Shown here: positions 28,601 through 37,732 of the stretch, piece after piece
Numbering within the stretch: the stretch's first letter is position 1
Layout of the letters: every line of letters begins with the position of its first letter
NCBI GenBank assembly: GCA_016860685.1
Contig: BOJX01000003.1
Coordinates: forward strand, 1-64,000
Source: Planctomycetota bacterium
Lineage (GTDB): Bacteria; Planctomycetota; Phycisphaerae; UBA1845
Length of the DNA stretch: 64,000 nt
Reading direction: 5' to 3'
Notes under the pieces: generated by a model
What the model saw: the letters and a program-made list of their open reading frames with translations, nothing else
What the model was told of the DNA's origin: nothing
The model's database searches: none
Translations under genes and position numbers: made by a program

Positions 28601-30819
28601 TACTCGGAGGTTGCGGCGACGGACGCTTTCGCAGCGTGCCCCGCGTCAAGGTTCCAGACGGCATCTTTCTGAAGGTGAGCGACCGGGACTGCGGACGGCT
28701 CGACGTGGAACAGGTCGGCCGCGAATGCCTGGATGTCGGACGCGGGAATCCACGGCGCACCGAGATTCGCGTCGATATCGCCGGGCAACACGTCCTCGGG
28801 CTGCACGCGCCGCAAGGTCTCGGCGTTGCGGGCGTAAGCGGGGCCGGCCTGCTCGGCCCTGGCGAGCTTGGCGCGCACGTTGCCGGACAAATAGGCATCG
28901 GCAGTCTTCCACGTCTGCGATTCCGGGTCGTGGAAGATCAGGTCTCCCAGTTCGGTAATGACCTGCTCCTCGGGCTTGCCGTAGAGGCCGGCGATGAACG
29001 GCAAATCCACCGTTCCCCGCTGGTTGAGTGAAACGAGCAAGCCTTCCTCGGCGCTGCGGACGTGGGTGACGGGCGGCGTCTTGCCGACCACATCCTTCGT
29101 CATGATGGCGGCCCTGGCAGCTTTTCCCGTGACCTCGTCGTACTCCTCCAGCGACATGACCAGCATGGCGTCGGGGTCTTCGCTGAACTTCACGAGGTTG
29201 GGCCGGCGGCGGATCACGTTCCCGTCGCCGGTTGCATTGAACGTGGTCTTGTTGATCGGGCCATACGCACTTTGGAATCGGTCGTAGGCGCGATTGAGAT
29301 CCCGGCGTGCCGAGTCGCGGTGTTCCGCGGGCCAGCCCTCGTTCTGCGATTGCAGCACGCGGCGCGCGCGGTCGCGCAAATCGACCAGTGCGGCCAGTCG
29401 CCGGCCGGTCCGCGTTCCGTTCGCTTTCAGCGTGGTTCCGCCGTACACCACGGGCACGGCCTGTCTGCCTACCGACTGGCAGAGCGTCTGGTCGGGGCCG
29501 ACGAAGAAGCTCCCTTCGTTGATGTGGCGTTCGGGCGGCGGCGGTGAGAACGCCGCGACCGGCTCTTGTTCTTCGGTCGGAGATGCTTGCGATGGAGCGA
29601 ACTCCGGCAATCGGCGGATGGCGTTCTTTAGCTGGCCGGCCAACTCGCCGTTGCCGACGACGCTGTACCCCTCTCCGCCGTAGAGCGTGTCCTTCCGCGT
29701 CCAGGAGCCGAGGACCATTTCGGGATGACTGAGGAAGTAGCGATTGACTGGGACCGCGACCCCTTCGACGGCCAGCGGCGCGATGCCGAGCCACTGCGGG
29801 TCGGCGTGATGTGCCGGTTCATTCGCGGCGCGTTTGCGCAGAAAAACGATGTCGGTGACGACGGCGGTGCCTTCGCGCTTGAAGGCGTCGGACGGCAGCC
29901 GAACCGCCCCGACGAAATCAGCCTTCGCCGCGAGGTATTCGCGGATGGCGGCATTCTGCTTGTCGAGCGTGAAGTGCGTCGTGACAAGCGCGAGCACGCC
30001 GCCGGGCTTCAAGGCATCCACGGACTTGGCGAGAAAGTAATCGTGGATCGACAGCTTCTGCCCGTGATAGTCGAGCTTGATGTCGGCGAACGGCACGTTG
30101 CCGATCACCGCGTCGATGCGATCCGCCGGCAGACGGGTGTCGCGGAAGCTCTCAATGCGGATGTCCTGGTCGGGGTGAAGCGCCCTAGCGATGCGCCCCG
30201 AAACGGAATCCAGTTCGACGCCGATGAAGCGATAGCGGTCGCTTCCCTGGCTCATGAAGTTGCCGGTGCCGCATCCGGGTTCCAGGATCACGGCGTTGCC
30301 GGGAACGCCTAACCGCGTGATGGCCTCATGGATGGCCGCGATGACGGTGGGAGACGTGTAGAAGGCGTTGAAGGTCGTGCGTTTGGCGCTGTCGTACTCC
30401 GCGGGGCTGAGAAGCGCCCTCAACTCCTCGCCCAAGCCCTGCCATGCGGCATCCTTGTAGTTGCCGGTTACTGGGTCGGGAAAGATCGACAGGGCGACCG
30501 GACCGAAGCCGGCGAAACGCGAGAGCACCTGCTTCTCGTCCGGCGAGGCAAGCCGCTGCTCGTCCTCGATTCGCTTGAGCGTGCGGATGGCGGCGATGAT
30601 GTCGCGGGCTTTCCCCTTCTCGCCGCCGGCGATCTGGCCGGACGAAGCCGGCGCCATGTCTTCAGGCCGGGACGCGGGCGAATCGGAAGGTCGGGGTGCT
30701 TCGGTAGATGCCGCGGTGTTGCCGACCGGGGCCTGCGAGTCTTCTCTCGGCCCTGGCGGTTCTGGTTTGTCAGCGGCCGGCTCAGTCGGAAGCGCGTCAA
30801 ACAGCGACGGAGTTCGCAA
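25636..30819 (-). CDS. Giant N6-adenine methylase/SNF2-like helicase of mobile elements
   Basis: ILEPGCGTGNFMSQ and IGNVPFADIKLDYHG (methylase), LLAHAVGAGKTYTMAATGMKM, DEAHFFKNLETPTK, GSTQKMGTGTNVQQRLVALHHLDAPWKPAEVEQREGRILRQGN. Start uncertain (TTG at 30819 suggested; upstream extension overlaps the 30825 gene). Confidence 0.85.
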   Translation of the reverse strand: MRTPSLFDALPTEPAADKPEPPGPREDSQAPVGNTAASTEAPRPSDSPASRPEDMAPASSGQIAGGEKGKARDIIAAIRTLKRIEDEQRLASPDEKQVLSRFAGFGPVALSIFPDPVTGNYKDAAWQGLGEELRALLSPAEYDSAKRTTFNAFYTSPTVIAAIHEAITRLGVPGNAVILEPGCGTGNFMSQGSDRYRFIGVELDSVSGRIARALHPDQDIRIESFRDTRLPADRIDAVIGNVPFADIKLDYHGQKLSIHDYFLAKSVDALKPGGVLALVTTHFTLDKQNAAIREYLAAKADFVGAVRLPSDAFKREGTAVVTDIVFLRKRAANEPAHHADPQWLGIAPLAVEGVAVPVNRYFLSHPEMVLGSWTRKDTLYGGEGYSVVGNGELAGQLKNAIRRLPEFAPSQASPTEEQEPVAAFSPPPPERHINEGSFFVGPDQTLCQSVGRQAVPVVYGGTTLKANGTRTGRRLAALVDLRDRARRVLQSQNEGWPAEHRDSARRDLNRAYDRFQSAYGPINKTTFNATGDGNVIRRRPNLVKFSEDPDAMLVMSLEEYDEVTGKAARAAIMTKDVVGKTPPVTHVRSAEEGLLVSLNQRGTVDLPFIAGLYGKPEEQVITELGDLIFHDPESQTWKTADAYLSGNVRAKLARAEQAGPAYARNAETLRRVQPEDVLPGDIDANLGAPWIPASDIQAFAADLFHVEPSAVPVAHLQKDAVWNLDAGHAAKASVAATSEYGTARANGTWLLELALNMKSPVIYDVIDHGDREERVVNQEDTMAAREKQKLIKERFRAWVFTDPERTERLVRLYNDTYNNLRPRLFDGSHLDFPGMNQTIRLRPHQADAVWRGMSSGNTLLAHAVGAGKTYTMAATGMKMKQAGLIKKPMYVVPNHLLEQFAREFMQLYPNAKLLVATKDDLSRDRRKLLTAKIASGEWDGILVTHSSFERIGMSRDYQEKFLIEQIAEYDELLREHAEAKGSNRNLIKAIEKQKAARVERLKDLLAEDKKDDGLVFDELGVDHVFIDEAHFFKNLETPTKMERVAGIQTGGSERAFDVYMKASFLGEQHAGHGVTFATGTPISNTMVEMYTMQRFLDPDGLKTRGLEHFDAWAATFGEVIDTMEISPDGASLRPRSRFARFTNLPELQQMFRAFSDVQTAGMLDLPQPQLETGKPIVVACPMSAEQHALQEKLVERYERLRSEKVDPRVDNALNITTDGRKLAIDARMLSAAAADFAGSKVNRMVENVAAIWERTAATRGTQMIFCDMGVHPTPWGYSAYDDVIEKLVAGGIPRAQIAAIGDADSDAKKQALFEKVRNGSVRVLIGSTQKMGTGTNVQQRLVALHHLDAPWKPAEVEQREGRILRQGNTNKEVAVYRYVTEGSFDAYMWQALETKARFIGQVITGNNAARRAEDVGGQELSYAEVKAIASGNPAVLTLAEADAELQRLALLKKQHIDEQYVARRSVRDLPGTIAGLSERLSNLTADQSVAAARAGDPIAIGGRTYSREDAPSVLGGQLDALPREIRQERRIPLGVFRGLRFGLVLHPQFPAEVYLEGATTRHDRLLRGSHGPRAVFNALDRLAGAYGAEIARVRQDLSIAEAQLRDYQARIGKPFVHDAYQSALTSLRDQLKVSLSGATPEPGNEPPPSASELAERIKALKAEHTIEAAPERAGNRRLDAEEPVTVRIRRRTESPSGTDAATPPDTPERAFRGMRADPSTDTRSFRF

Positions 30820-30824
30820 CCATT

Positions 30825-31142
30825 TCAGGCGTGCGACGTGTGACGGCGGATGAACGCGATTGCGGCGTCCAGCGAGAGCGGTTGCGGATCGTTCGGAGGA
30901 AACGCGAGCCGCAAACGACTCTCCACTTCCTGGAGGGCGATCTCCAGAGCCGCGCTCGCGGCCTGGCTCGGGTCGATGTCCGGCCTGTCCTCGGTCAGAT
31001 TCTCCTTCCAGGATTCGTGGCGGGTCTTCAGCTCCCCGGCGAAGTTGTCCACCACGGCGAGCAGCTTCCGCTTCCTGCGTAGCAGGTCGTGGAGCTTCGG
31101 TCGCTGTCGCAGAAGTTGGAGGATGATCGTCTTGTACTGCAT
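30825..31142 (-). CDS. Small conserved hypothetical protein upstream of the methylase-helicase
   Basis: MQYKTIILQLLRQRPKLHDLLRRKRKLLAVVDNFAGELKTRHESWKE..; GGAGG RBS 6 nt upstream of ATG. Confidence 0.75.
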   Translation of the reverse strand: MQYKTIILQLLRQRPKLHDLLRRKRKLLAVVDNFAGELKTRHESWKENLTEDRPDIDPSQAASAALEIALQEVESRLRLAFPPNDPQPLSLDAAIAFIRRHTSHA

Positions 31143-31379
31143 GTTGACCTCCATCGTGTGAATCGGGCGGTTCTTCCAGGGCGACTGGCGGATCATCGGG
31201 ATCGGACTCGAACGGCAAGAATGGATGCTGCGGGGGGCGCGACCTCCGGCGCATGGTCAGGAACGATCACGGTTTTTTCGTTCCCGACCTGCACGTCGGC
31301 CCTTGGGTCGTCTATTTGGCGTTCGACCAGCCATGTTCCCGCATTGTGGTTATTCACGATTTCACATAGCACACTCTGG

Positions 31380-31610
31380 AGCTTGACTCAATCGGAAAGG
31401 TCGAAACGAATGAATCGTCCGCGACTGATGTCGGTGGGTGACGGATCGGCGAGCATTCCCCTGAATGCCCACTTCCCGACTCACCGAGACTCGCAGCCAC
31501 AGCTTCCTGGACAGTCCGCGCAACACTCGGGAACACCGGTGTCGCCTTCTCGTCTCGTTTCAGTTGATGTTTCTCTTTCAGGGCATCATCGGCCGTCGCC
31601 GTCGCCAGCG
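31380..31610 (-). pseudogene. Possible C-terminal remnant of a second methylase-helicase copy
   Basis: ALKEKHQLKRDEKA... HSGECSPIRHP versus IKALKAEHTIEAAPERA... FRGMRADPST; shared DNA tgacggatcggcgNgcattccNctgaatgccc. Confidence 0.4.
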
Positions 31611-31824
31611 CTGTGGGGGCGCGCTCGGCGCCGGCCTTCATGGGTGGTGGTATTGAAGTATAAGAAAGAGCACGGGCGCAACTCGTTGATTTATCTCGCT
31701 CCGAACCGTCACGACTTGTCGGTCGGCCGTCAGGACCAGTCGGCATACCGACAGAAACCGCTTGCGCCTTTGTCGGTCATGTGCCAGTGTGTTGACTGTC
31801 TACAGACACATTCGGAGGCGGAAA

Positions 31825-32451
31825 ATGACGGCAGAACGACAGACCGCGGCGGTGTCCGCGAATCAGATCAGTACGAAGCGGGGCTTCCCTGTCTACCGCA
31901 CGAATCCGAGCGTGCCGTCGGCGAACGGGATCACGACGCGGACCAAGCGGTTCCACGTGCCCGGCGGCAGGGGCTCGGTCATCGTGGATAACAGCAGCGG
32001 CGAGATCAAGGGCCTCGGCGGCATGGGCTTCTGGTGGGAAGAGGAAGTGGACAGCAGCCGGTTCGTGAAGCTCTTCCTCGACGGCATCAAGCAGGCGGCG
32101 GACCTCTCGAAGACGGGGATGCAGGTCTTTGAACTCGTCTACCACGAAATGCGGGCCAATCCCGGATCGGACGAAATCAAGCTGAATCAGTACGTGGCGA
32201 AGGATAACGGGATCAACGACCGAACCTATCAGCGCGGCGTGCGGGAGTTGCTGGAGAAAGAGTTCCTGTACCGGAGTCCGAGCGACGGCGTGTTCTTCGT
32301 GAACATCCGGTTCATGTTCAACGGCGACCGCCTCGCCTTCGTGCGGTCGTACCACTTGAAAGGCGCCGGCCGGCAACAGGAGCTTCAACTCGGCGACACG
32401 GCGGCGCTCCCCTCGCCCCCGCCGGTTGGTTCGGTGGATCAAGACAGATAG
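31825..32451 (+). CDS. RepL-like plasmid replication protein
   Basis: MRANPGSDEIKLNQYVAKDNGINDRTYQRGVRELLEKEFLYRSPSDGVFFVNIRFMFNGDRLAFVRSY; ggaggcgg RBS; next to the par locus. Confidence 0.65.
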   Translation: MTAERQTAAVSANQISTKRGFPVYRTNPSVPSANGITTRTKRFHVPGGRGSVIVDNSSGEIKGLGGMGFWWEEEVDSSRFVKLFLDGIKQAADLSKTGMQVFELVYHEMRANPGSDEIKLNQYVAKDNGINDRTYQRGVRELLEKEFLYRSPSDGVFFVNIRFMFNGDRLAFVRSYHLKGAGRQQELQLGDTAALPSPPPVGSVDQDR

Positions 32452-32750
32452 CCGTGCGTGCGAAGCCAAGGCTCGATGGCTTGCTCCAGGATGTCCTGGA
32501 GCGTGTTCGGCTCGATGCCCTTCAACTGGCGCTCCAGCGATGCGCGTTTCAGCGCCGCCGCGAAGTCGGCGCGGACGCGAGTGCTGATCGGAGCGCGGTT
32601 CACCACGGCTGCGGCCGGATCGGCGGCAGTCGTCGTCGGCTGTCGGGTTCCGGCATTCGTCTTTCCTGCGTGGATGAACTCCCGGGCAACGGCCGCATCA
32701 ACTCCCGGCGTCGCTTTGAGTCCATCGGTGAGTGAGCGGCGTTCGACCAT
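32439..32750 (-). CDS. Small ParA-partner / RHH-like protein
   Basis: Downstream of parA; ISTRVRADFAAALKRASLERQLKGIEPNTLQDILEQAIEPWL resembles plasmid RHH partners. Confidence 0.55.
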   Translation of the reverse strand: MVERRSLTDGLKATPGVDAAVAREFIHAGKTNAGTRQPTTTAADPAAAVVNRAPISTRVRADFAAALKRASLERQLKGIEPNTLQDILEQAIEPWLRTHGYLS

Positions 32751-32762
32751 GTGTCCCCTTCC

Positions 32763-33440
32763 CTACGTTGATGCCGGCTGCCGTCGCATGGACGGCTTCG
32801 CGGTCTTGCGGACCGCCTCGGGGACCAGCTCGCGGAAGAGCCGGTCAACTTCGATGGCTGCCTCCCGCGCGCGTGATCCCAGTTGCCAGACGACCGCCGC
32901 CTGGCCCGGCGCGTCGGCGTAAATCTGGCGCAGCGTCATGAACGTCGGCGTGATGGGAAGCTTCAGCAAAGCCGCGGCTTCCCGCATGTCCTGCGTGAGC
33001 CGGTAGTTTTTTCCGACCATGCTGAGCACGATCTTGGCCTTGGGCATCCCGGAGCGAATCTTCTGCGCCTGGCGCAGCACCTTCGTGGCCGCGTCAAGCG
33101 CCCGGATTTCCAGCATGGATGCCTTGCACGGAACGATCGCCGTATCCGCCACGAGCAGCAACGCCCTGCTCGTTTCGGCAAGGCTCCCCGGCCCGTCGGC
33201 CACGACGTAGTCGGTGTCCTGGGCGAGCATCGGCAGGTCGCTGATGATGTCGTCCGGGTCGCGTAGGCAAAGCGCCTTGACCTGCGGAGCGGCCTCACGA
33301 ATCCACTGCGACGATGACTGTTGGGTATCGCAGTCGGCGAGCGTCACCCGGTGGCCCTGTTTGTCGAGCCAAGCGGCCAGGTGGACGGCGAGTGTCGATT
33401 TCCCGACCCCGCCCTTGGAGTTCGCCACGGCGATAATCAT
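32763..33440 (-). CDS. parA: ParA-family partition ATPase
   Basis: MIIAVANSKGGVGKSTLAVHLAAWL deviant Walker A; LADCDTQQSSSQW. Confidence 0.9.
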   Translation of the reverse strand: MIIAVANSKGGVGKSTLAVHLAAWLDKQGHRVTLADCDTQQSSSQWIREAAPQVKALCLRDPDDIISDLPMLAQDTDYVVADGPGSLAETSRALLLVADTAIVPCKASMLEIRALDAATKVLRQAQKIRSGMPKAKIVLSMVGKNYRLTQDMREAAALLKLPITPTFMTLRQIYADAPGQAAVVWQLGSRAREAAIEVDRLFRELVPEAVRKTAKPSMRRQPAST

Positions 33441-33454
33441 GCTTGATTGCTAGC

Positions 33455-33690
33455 ACGATTTCATGCTGGCTGGCAAGCAGTATTTATTGACTGCATGATG
33501 GCACGCAGTCATGCCAGCAAGTCGGATGGCTGGCAAGCAGGCATGTCAGCTTTCCATCCATCTGTCTTTCTGGCTGTCCTGCTCTCCATCATGCTGTCCG
33601 TCATGCCTGCAATCATGACGGACAGCAAGCCTGCATGATGGCTGGCTTGCCGTCTGGCTGTCATGCTTTCATGCTGGCTTTCACGGTGAA
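33455..33690. promoter_or_regulatory. Degenerate CATG/GGCTGGCAAGCA repeat array, candidate centromere (parS)
   Basis: Recurring catgctggctggcaagcag, gatggctggcaagcagg, catgatggctggcttgc; 14-bp inverted repeat 33592-33605/33614-33627; immediately upstream of parA. Confidence 0.6.
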
Positions 33691-33708
33691 AGACGGCCTA
33701 AGCACCGC

Positions 33709-33840
33709 TTAGGGGAGACGTCTGCTCGCTGATCGCCAGCTGCTGGCACAACTCGGCGATCGTCTTCCCGGCCGACAGCATCCCGTCGGCTTCCCGAAGC
33801 TTCCGAATGATCTGCTCCGCACTATGCCGCTTCTTCTTCA
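33709..33840 (-). pseudogene. IS3-family transposase OrfA remnant
   Basis: MKKKRHSAEQIIRKLREADGMLSAGKTIAELCQQLAISEQT then loss of homology (SPLSGA*). Confidence 0.75.
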
Positions 33841-34076
33841 TCGAGAATCTCCCCGGCCCTTCGGGCCGCAAAGACTCTCATACCAGATGGATCAACTTTT
33901 GGGGAGCAGGCCAGTCGGGTTCTCGCAGGGGCCGGGACCCGACACGAACGGCCGGGCGGTCAGGTTTATTCAACCATCTGCCGGTAAGGTTCGGAGTCAG
34001 AGGGGAACTCTTCTGGGCCTTTGGATTGCAGGGGCAGGGGACGTGACAGGCGCGGCCCCGACTGGCGCGGACCGTG

Positions 34077-34307
34077 CTAGAGATCGGGTTGCTCGGCGAG
34101 AATCTGTCTGTAAACCTGCTGACGGTGTGTGGCCTCGTCGATGACAGCCTGCATCAGATCGAGATAGGCTGGGCCTTGCGGTCCGCCAAGTTCCTCGGCG
34201 TTCTGCATCGCAGCGAGCACTTCATTGAAGACCCATCGTGCGGCGGCAGGCAATGCGCGGGCACGCAACTGCGTGCAATAGGTGGTCGTTTTCTCGTGTT
34301 CGGTCAT
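34077..34307 (-). CDS. Hypothetical protein
   Basis: 76-aa ORF in the same orientation as the methyltransferase upstream. Confidence 0.5.
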   Translation of the reverse strand: MTEHEKTTTYCTQLRARALPAAARWVFNEVLAAMQNAEELGGPQGPAYLDLMQAVIDEATHRQQVYRQILAEQPDL

Positions 34308-34311
34308 GGGC

Positions 34312-35049
34312 TTACCTCTCGAAGATCATGCACACGTCGTGCAGGCCGGGGATGAAGGCGGATCGGTAGACCTTCCTGCCGCTGCTGGCTCCGTGGCTGA
34401 ACCGGGTAATGTCCGTGCAACACTGCCGCAATCCGGCGTCGAAGGCAAGCCGTTTTGTGTGGTACACGAGCGGCACGAACCCGGCCTCGCGGTCGGAGTA
34501 GTCGCCCATCAGAATGGCAAGCCTGCCGCCGGGCACGAGCGAGCCGGCACAGTTGACGATGAGCTGGCGATAGCGATTCAGAAATGCGTCAAGGGTCGGT
34601 GTGCGCGATAGATCACGGGGATCGTCGGTGTACAGCTTCTGCCGCCAGTACGGCGGATGAAGCCAGCAAAACTCGAATGACTCTCTTGGCAGGGCTGACG
34701 GAGAACAGGCGTCAATGCCCTGATGGAGGTCGCTTGACCAGCAGGACACGCCCAGTTCTTGGCACACGTCGAAGCATGTGCCGCTGCCAGTCATCGGGTC
34801 CGCCGCGATGCTGACTGAAAAGTAACGGAGCAGGTCGCGGATCAGGTTTCCGCCGCAGTTGCCTGGGTAGTCGCGCCGGCCGTATTCGCCGGCCTCGGAG
34901 TTGTGGTAGAGGCTGGTCAGGTGAGGGACCGGGCTGGCGTTGACCGGAATGCGCGGGAGTTTCGCGTATCGGCTCGGTGCTGGTGCGCGGGTACTCGGCT
35001 CGACCCGTGACGAGTAGAAGGGATTGACGGATGTGCCGGAGCGATTCAT
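34312..35049 (-). CDS. DNA methyltransferase-like protein
   Basis: AADPMTGSGTCFDVCQELGVSCWSSDLHQGID and FCWLHPPYWRQKLY (catalytic-like HPPYW). Confidence 0.75.
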   Translation of the reverse strand: MNRSGTSVNPFYSSRVEPSTRAPAPSRYAKLPRIPVNASPVPHLTSLYHNSEAGEYGRRDYPGNCGGNLIRDLLRYFSVSIAADPMTGSGTCFDVCQELGVSCWSSDLHQGIDACSPSALPRESFEFCWLHPPYWRQKLYTDDPRDLSRTPTLDAFLNRYRQLIVNCAGSLVPGGRLAILMGDYSDREAGFVPLVYHTKRLAFDAGLRQCCTDITRFSHGASSGRKVYRSAFIPGLHDVCMIFER

Positions 35050-35309
35050 ACGGTCGCCTCCTCTTCCGTGGTATCAGCATGGGGAAAGAGGTCGTCGGCC
35101 ACTGTCTCGATGAGGAGCCAAGTGAAGCCGACTTCGCAGTGGTGGACACGAATGCAGCGTTGCAGCACGTCCCAGGATTGGTTGTCGCTAAGGTCGGGGC
35201 GGACCGCCTGAACGTCTTCGATGCTCCACAAGACGGCCACTTGTCGCCGGGAGGTGACCAGTTCATGAATGTTGATGTCGTCAAGTGAATACGAGGGGTC
35301 TGTGGTCAT
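35046..35309 (-). CDS. Hypothetical protein
   Basis: MTTDPSYSLDDINIHELVTSRRQVAVLWSIEDVQAVRPDLSDNQSWDVLQRC..; ATGA overlap with 34312-35049. Confidence 0.7.
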   Translation of the reverse strand: MTTDPSYSLDDINIHELVTSRRQVAVLWSIEDVQAVRPDLSDNQSWDVLQRCIRVHHCEVGFTWLLIETVADDLFPHADTTEEEATV

Positions 35310-35332
35310 GATCGGAGTCCTTTCCAGAGAAA

Positions 35333-35356
35333 GGGCGGGCCTTTTTCGGCCCGCCC
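35333..35356 (-). terminator. Hairpin terminator
   Basis: GGGCGGGCC-tttttc-GGCCCGCCC, then T-rich on the - strand, just 3' of 35368-35571. Confidence 0.6.
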
Positions 35357-35367
35357 GGTTGGTTGAA

Positions 35368-35571
35368 TCAGTCTTTCTTCTCGCTCGCGACGCGGAGCGT
35401 GATGCGGCCGTCAAGCGGCACGACTTCAAGCTGGATGTTGAAGCCCTTGCCGTCGGCGTGCGGCCATGCGCTGCCGATGCGGGTCCAGAAGCTCTTCTTG
35501 CCTTCGCGGTCGCGTACTTGGTAGGCGACGTGCGTGGGAGCCTTGGAAGCGGTGTTGTTCGTGTCGGTCAT
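35368..35571 (-). CDS. Small conserved mobilome protein
   Basis: MTDTNNTASKAPTHVAYQVRDREGKKSFWTRIGSAWPHADGKGFNIQLEVVPLDGRITLRVASEKKD. Confidence 0.75.
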   Translation of the reverse strand: MTDTNNTASKAPTHVAYQVRDREGKKSFWTRIGSAWPHADGKGFNIQLEVVPLDGRITLRVASEKKD

Positions 35572-36176
35572 GGTGAAGTCTCCTTTTCTTGTTTCCGGCC
35601 GCGCCCATCGCGGCCTGATGGCACGCGGAAACCAGCCGCCTCAGCCGGAGCGACCTTCGGGAGCGCACGGGTCACAGCGGAAAACGGGAGGGACCCGGTC
35701 TGCAACGCAGTGAAGATTGGGAGGAACCGGTTTTCTGCTTGACCTGGACGGCGGCGGCTGTAGCGATGCCGTCGATCAGGCCGTGTGGTGCGCAGGAAAC
35801 GACAAGAGAAGGGGGGACAAGCCTGCCGCACGAGCCGCGACCGGGCGACCGCCCGCGCCGACGGTGCGCAGCGATAGCCGTGCTTCTGGCTCGCATCTGC
35901 ACTGGCCTTACGTGCAAGGGCTGGCGTTCATCGGTTCTCGTGCCCGAGGGATGCGACTGAAGCGAGCGGGAGTGATTACTGATTCATGGGCGGGGCGACG
36001 GCCAAGCACCGGAATAGCAAGCGGGATCAATAGGATATCATAAACCGCGCCGACTGTCACACAAATGGCACGCACAAGTACGTCGGCCCGTGTTGAACGC
36101 ATGTGATCGACAACGGATGGGGGAAAGATGGATAGAGGTGACTGGCCCTGCCGACACATGGCGCGTTCCGGCGCTC

Positions 36177-36401
36177 ATGACATCACTGCCGGAACGAGTC
36201 GCGCCGGCCTCACAAGCGGCACGCGATAGCGGGCCTGCCGTGGCGACGCCGCAGGAAACTCCGCTGGGGGAGTGGCTGCCCCCGGAATGCCGGGCGGATG
36301 CTCGCGCGCAGGAGGTGCTCGCAGAGCTGGTTCGGCGTAGTGCGGCGCGTGCCGCCAGCGTGCGCGAAGCCGCAAAGGGCCTCGGTGGGCCAGGGCGGTG
36401 A
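36177..36401 (+). CDS. Hypothetical protein
   Basis: MTSLPERVAPASQAARDSGPAVATPQETPLGEWLPPECRADARAQEVLAELVRRS...; Pho-box-like site upstream. Confidence 0.35.
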   Translation: MTSLPERVAPASQAARDSGPAVATPQETPLGEWLPPECRADARAQEVLAELVRRSAARAASVREAAKGLGGPGR

Positions 36402-36499
36402 CATGTGTCATGAGGAGTGTTTTGGTACACCTTGAAATGGAATGTCCGCCCGTCGGAGATACGCCTATTGTGATGATGGCACAATCAGGGCGTTACGGC

Positions 36500-36955
36500 T
36501 CAGGCAAGAGTCAACAGGACAAACAATAGCGCAAGAACCGCCGCGTAGGTAAGGCTGGGAGCACAGGCGGCGCGGCGGCGCGCAAAGCAGGCCGCGGCTA
36601 CGCCAAGGCCGACGGCGGCAGACAGCAAGGGGATGAGGTGCGGCGCGCGGAGTGGGATGCTCGGGTGAATCGGCCAAGCACCCACGATACACAGTGTTCC
36701 CGCGAAGGCCGTGAGCGCACCAACGGCGTAACAGCGCTTGGTCAAGGTGACCGCGGCGACACACAGCGCCAGCAGGCCAACGCGGCGGGCCACCTCAGGC
36801 GCGACATGAAGTTGGAGCTGAACAAACAGGATCGTGGACGCGGCGAAGAGGGCTACAAGCCCGCACGCCAGGACGATCCGGCGCTCGACGGGCGCCGTCT
36901 CCAATGGCTCACTGGGAGGCAGGTCAGGACGGGGGTTGCCTGGTCGGGTGTTCAT
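36500..36955 (-). CDS. Multi-pass membrane protein
   Basis: Four or more hydrophobic segments; TTTACCATTTATTTACC upstream on its strand. Confidence 0.6.
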   Translation of the reverse strand: MNTRPGNPRPDLPPSEPLETAPVERRIVLACGLVALFAASTILFVQLQLHVAPEVARRVGLLALCVAAVTLTKRCYAVGALTAFAGTLCIVGAWPIHPSIPLRAPHLIPLLSAAVGLGVAAACFARRRAACAPSLTYAAVLALLFVLLTLA

Positions 36956-37096
36956 CTCGGGGCTCGCTCGGTGGTGCGAACGATGTGTAGCACGTCATGG
37001 TAAATAAATGGTAAACGGTGATGCAGGTAAGTCGCCGAGACCTGTCACATAATTGTCACACACTGGCCCGTTGAAGTGTGCTACCGGTGGAGGTGC

Positions 37097-37732
37097 ATGG
37101 GAGGGTTGATGGGGACACGGGACGGGTCAGACGACGACGTCGAGGGAAGCGGGGCATCGAGCGGCGCGCTTCCGAAAGGCGGCGCGCACGAGAACAAGAG
37201 TCGCACGCGGGAAAAGCGCCGCAGGGCGTGGATGAAGAGCGATCGACGGACCGCACTTCACCAGGCCGTGTATGGCGACTCTGCGGAGGTGCGAGCATTG
37301 ATCAGCGGCGGGGCAAACGTGAACGCGAGGGACATCGATGGAGACACCCCGCTGCACAGCGCGGCGCATTCGGGCAACCGTTCGGCAATCGAAATCCTCA
37401 TTCACGCCGGAGCCAACGTCAACGCGGCCGATCGGAACAGGAACACTCCGCTGCACTACGCGGCGAGCGGAGATGCAGAGGTGATTCGGACGCTGCTGAA
37501 ACTCGGGGCCAAGCCGGACGTACAGAACGTCAACGGCATCACGCCGCTTCATTGGGCGGCATTCTCTGGCAACGTGAAGGGTGTAAAGGCACTGCTCGCC
37601 GCAGGGGCAACGTGCGACAAGAGAGACGTGCGGCAGCGGACGCCGGAAGCCGTCGCTCGGGAGTGCGGCCATGCGGCGATTGGCGAGATTCTCCGCGCGG
37701 CCGCGAAGGGTCGTGGTGACCAGGGCCCCTGA
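37097..37732 (+). CDS. Ankyrin-repeat protein
   Basis: RRTALHQAVYGDSAEVRALISGGANVNARDIDGDTPLHSAAHSGNRSAIEILIHAGANVNAADRNRNTPLHYAA. Confidence 0.9.
   Translation: MGGLMGTRDGSDDDVEGSGASSGALPKGGAHENKSRTREKRRRAWMKSDRRTALHQAVYGDSAEVRALISGGANVNARDIDGDTPLHSAAHSGNRSAIEILIHAGANVNAADRNRNTPLHYAASGDAEVIRTLLKLGAKPDVQNVNGITPLHWAAFSGNVKGVKALLAAGATCDKRDVRQRTPEAVARECGHAAIGEILRAAAKGRGDQGP

Noticed and set aside
30820-31254. N-terminal extension of the methylase-helicase ORF
   Set aside because: Low-complexity composition and overlap with a better-supported small gene (30825-31142) having a strong RBS; treated as spurious extension.
33455-33690. CRISPR-like array
   Set aside because: Repeats are short, degenerate and in both orientations without uniform spacers; fits a centromere/iteron region better. 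No CRISPR array or cas genes seen in the window.
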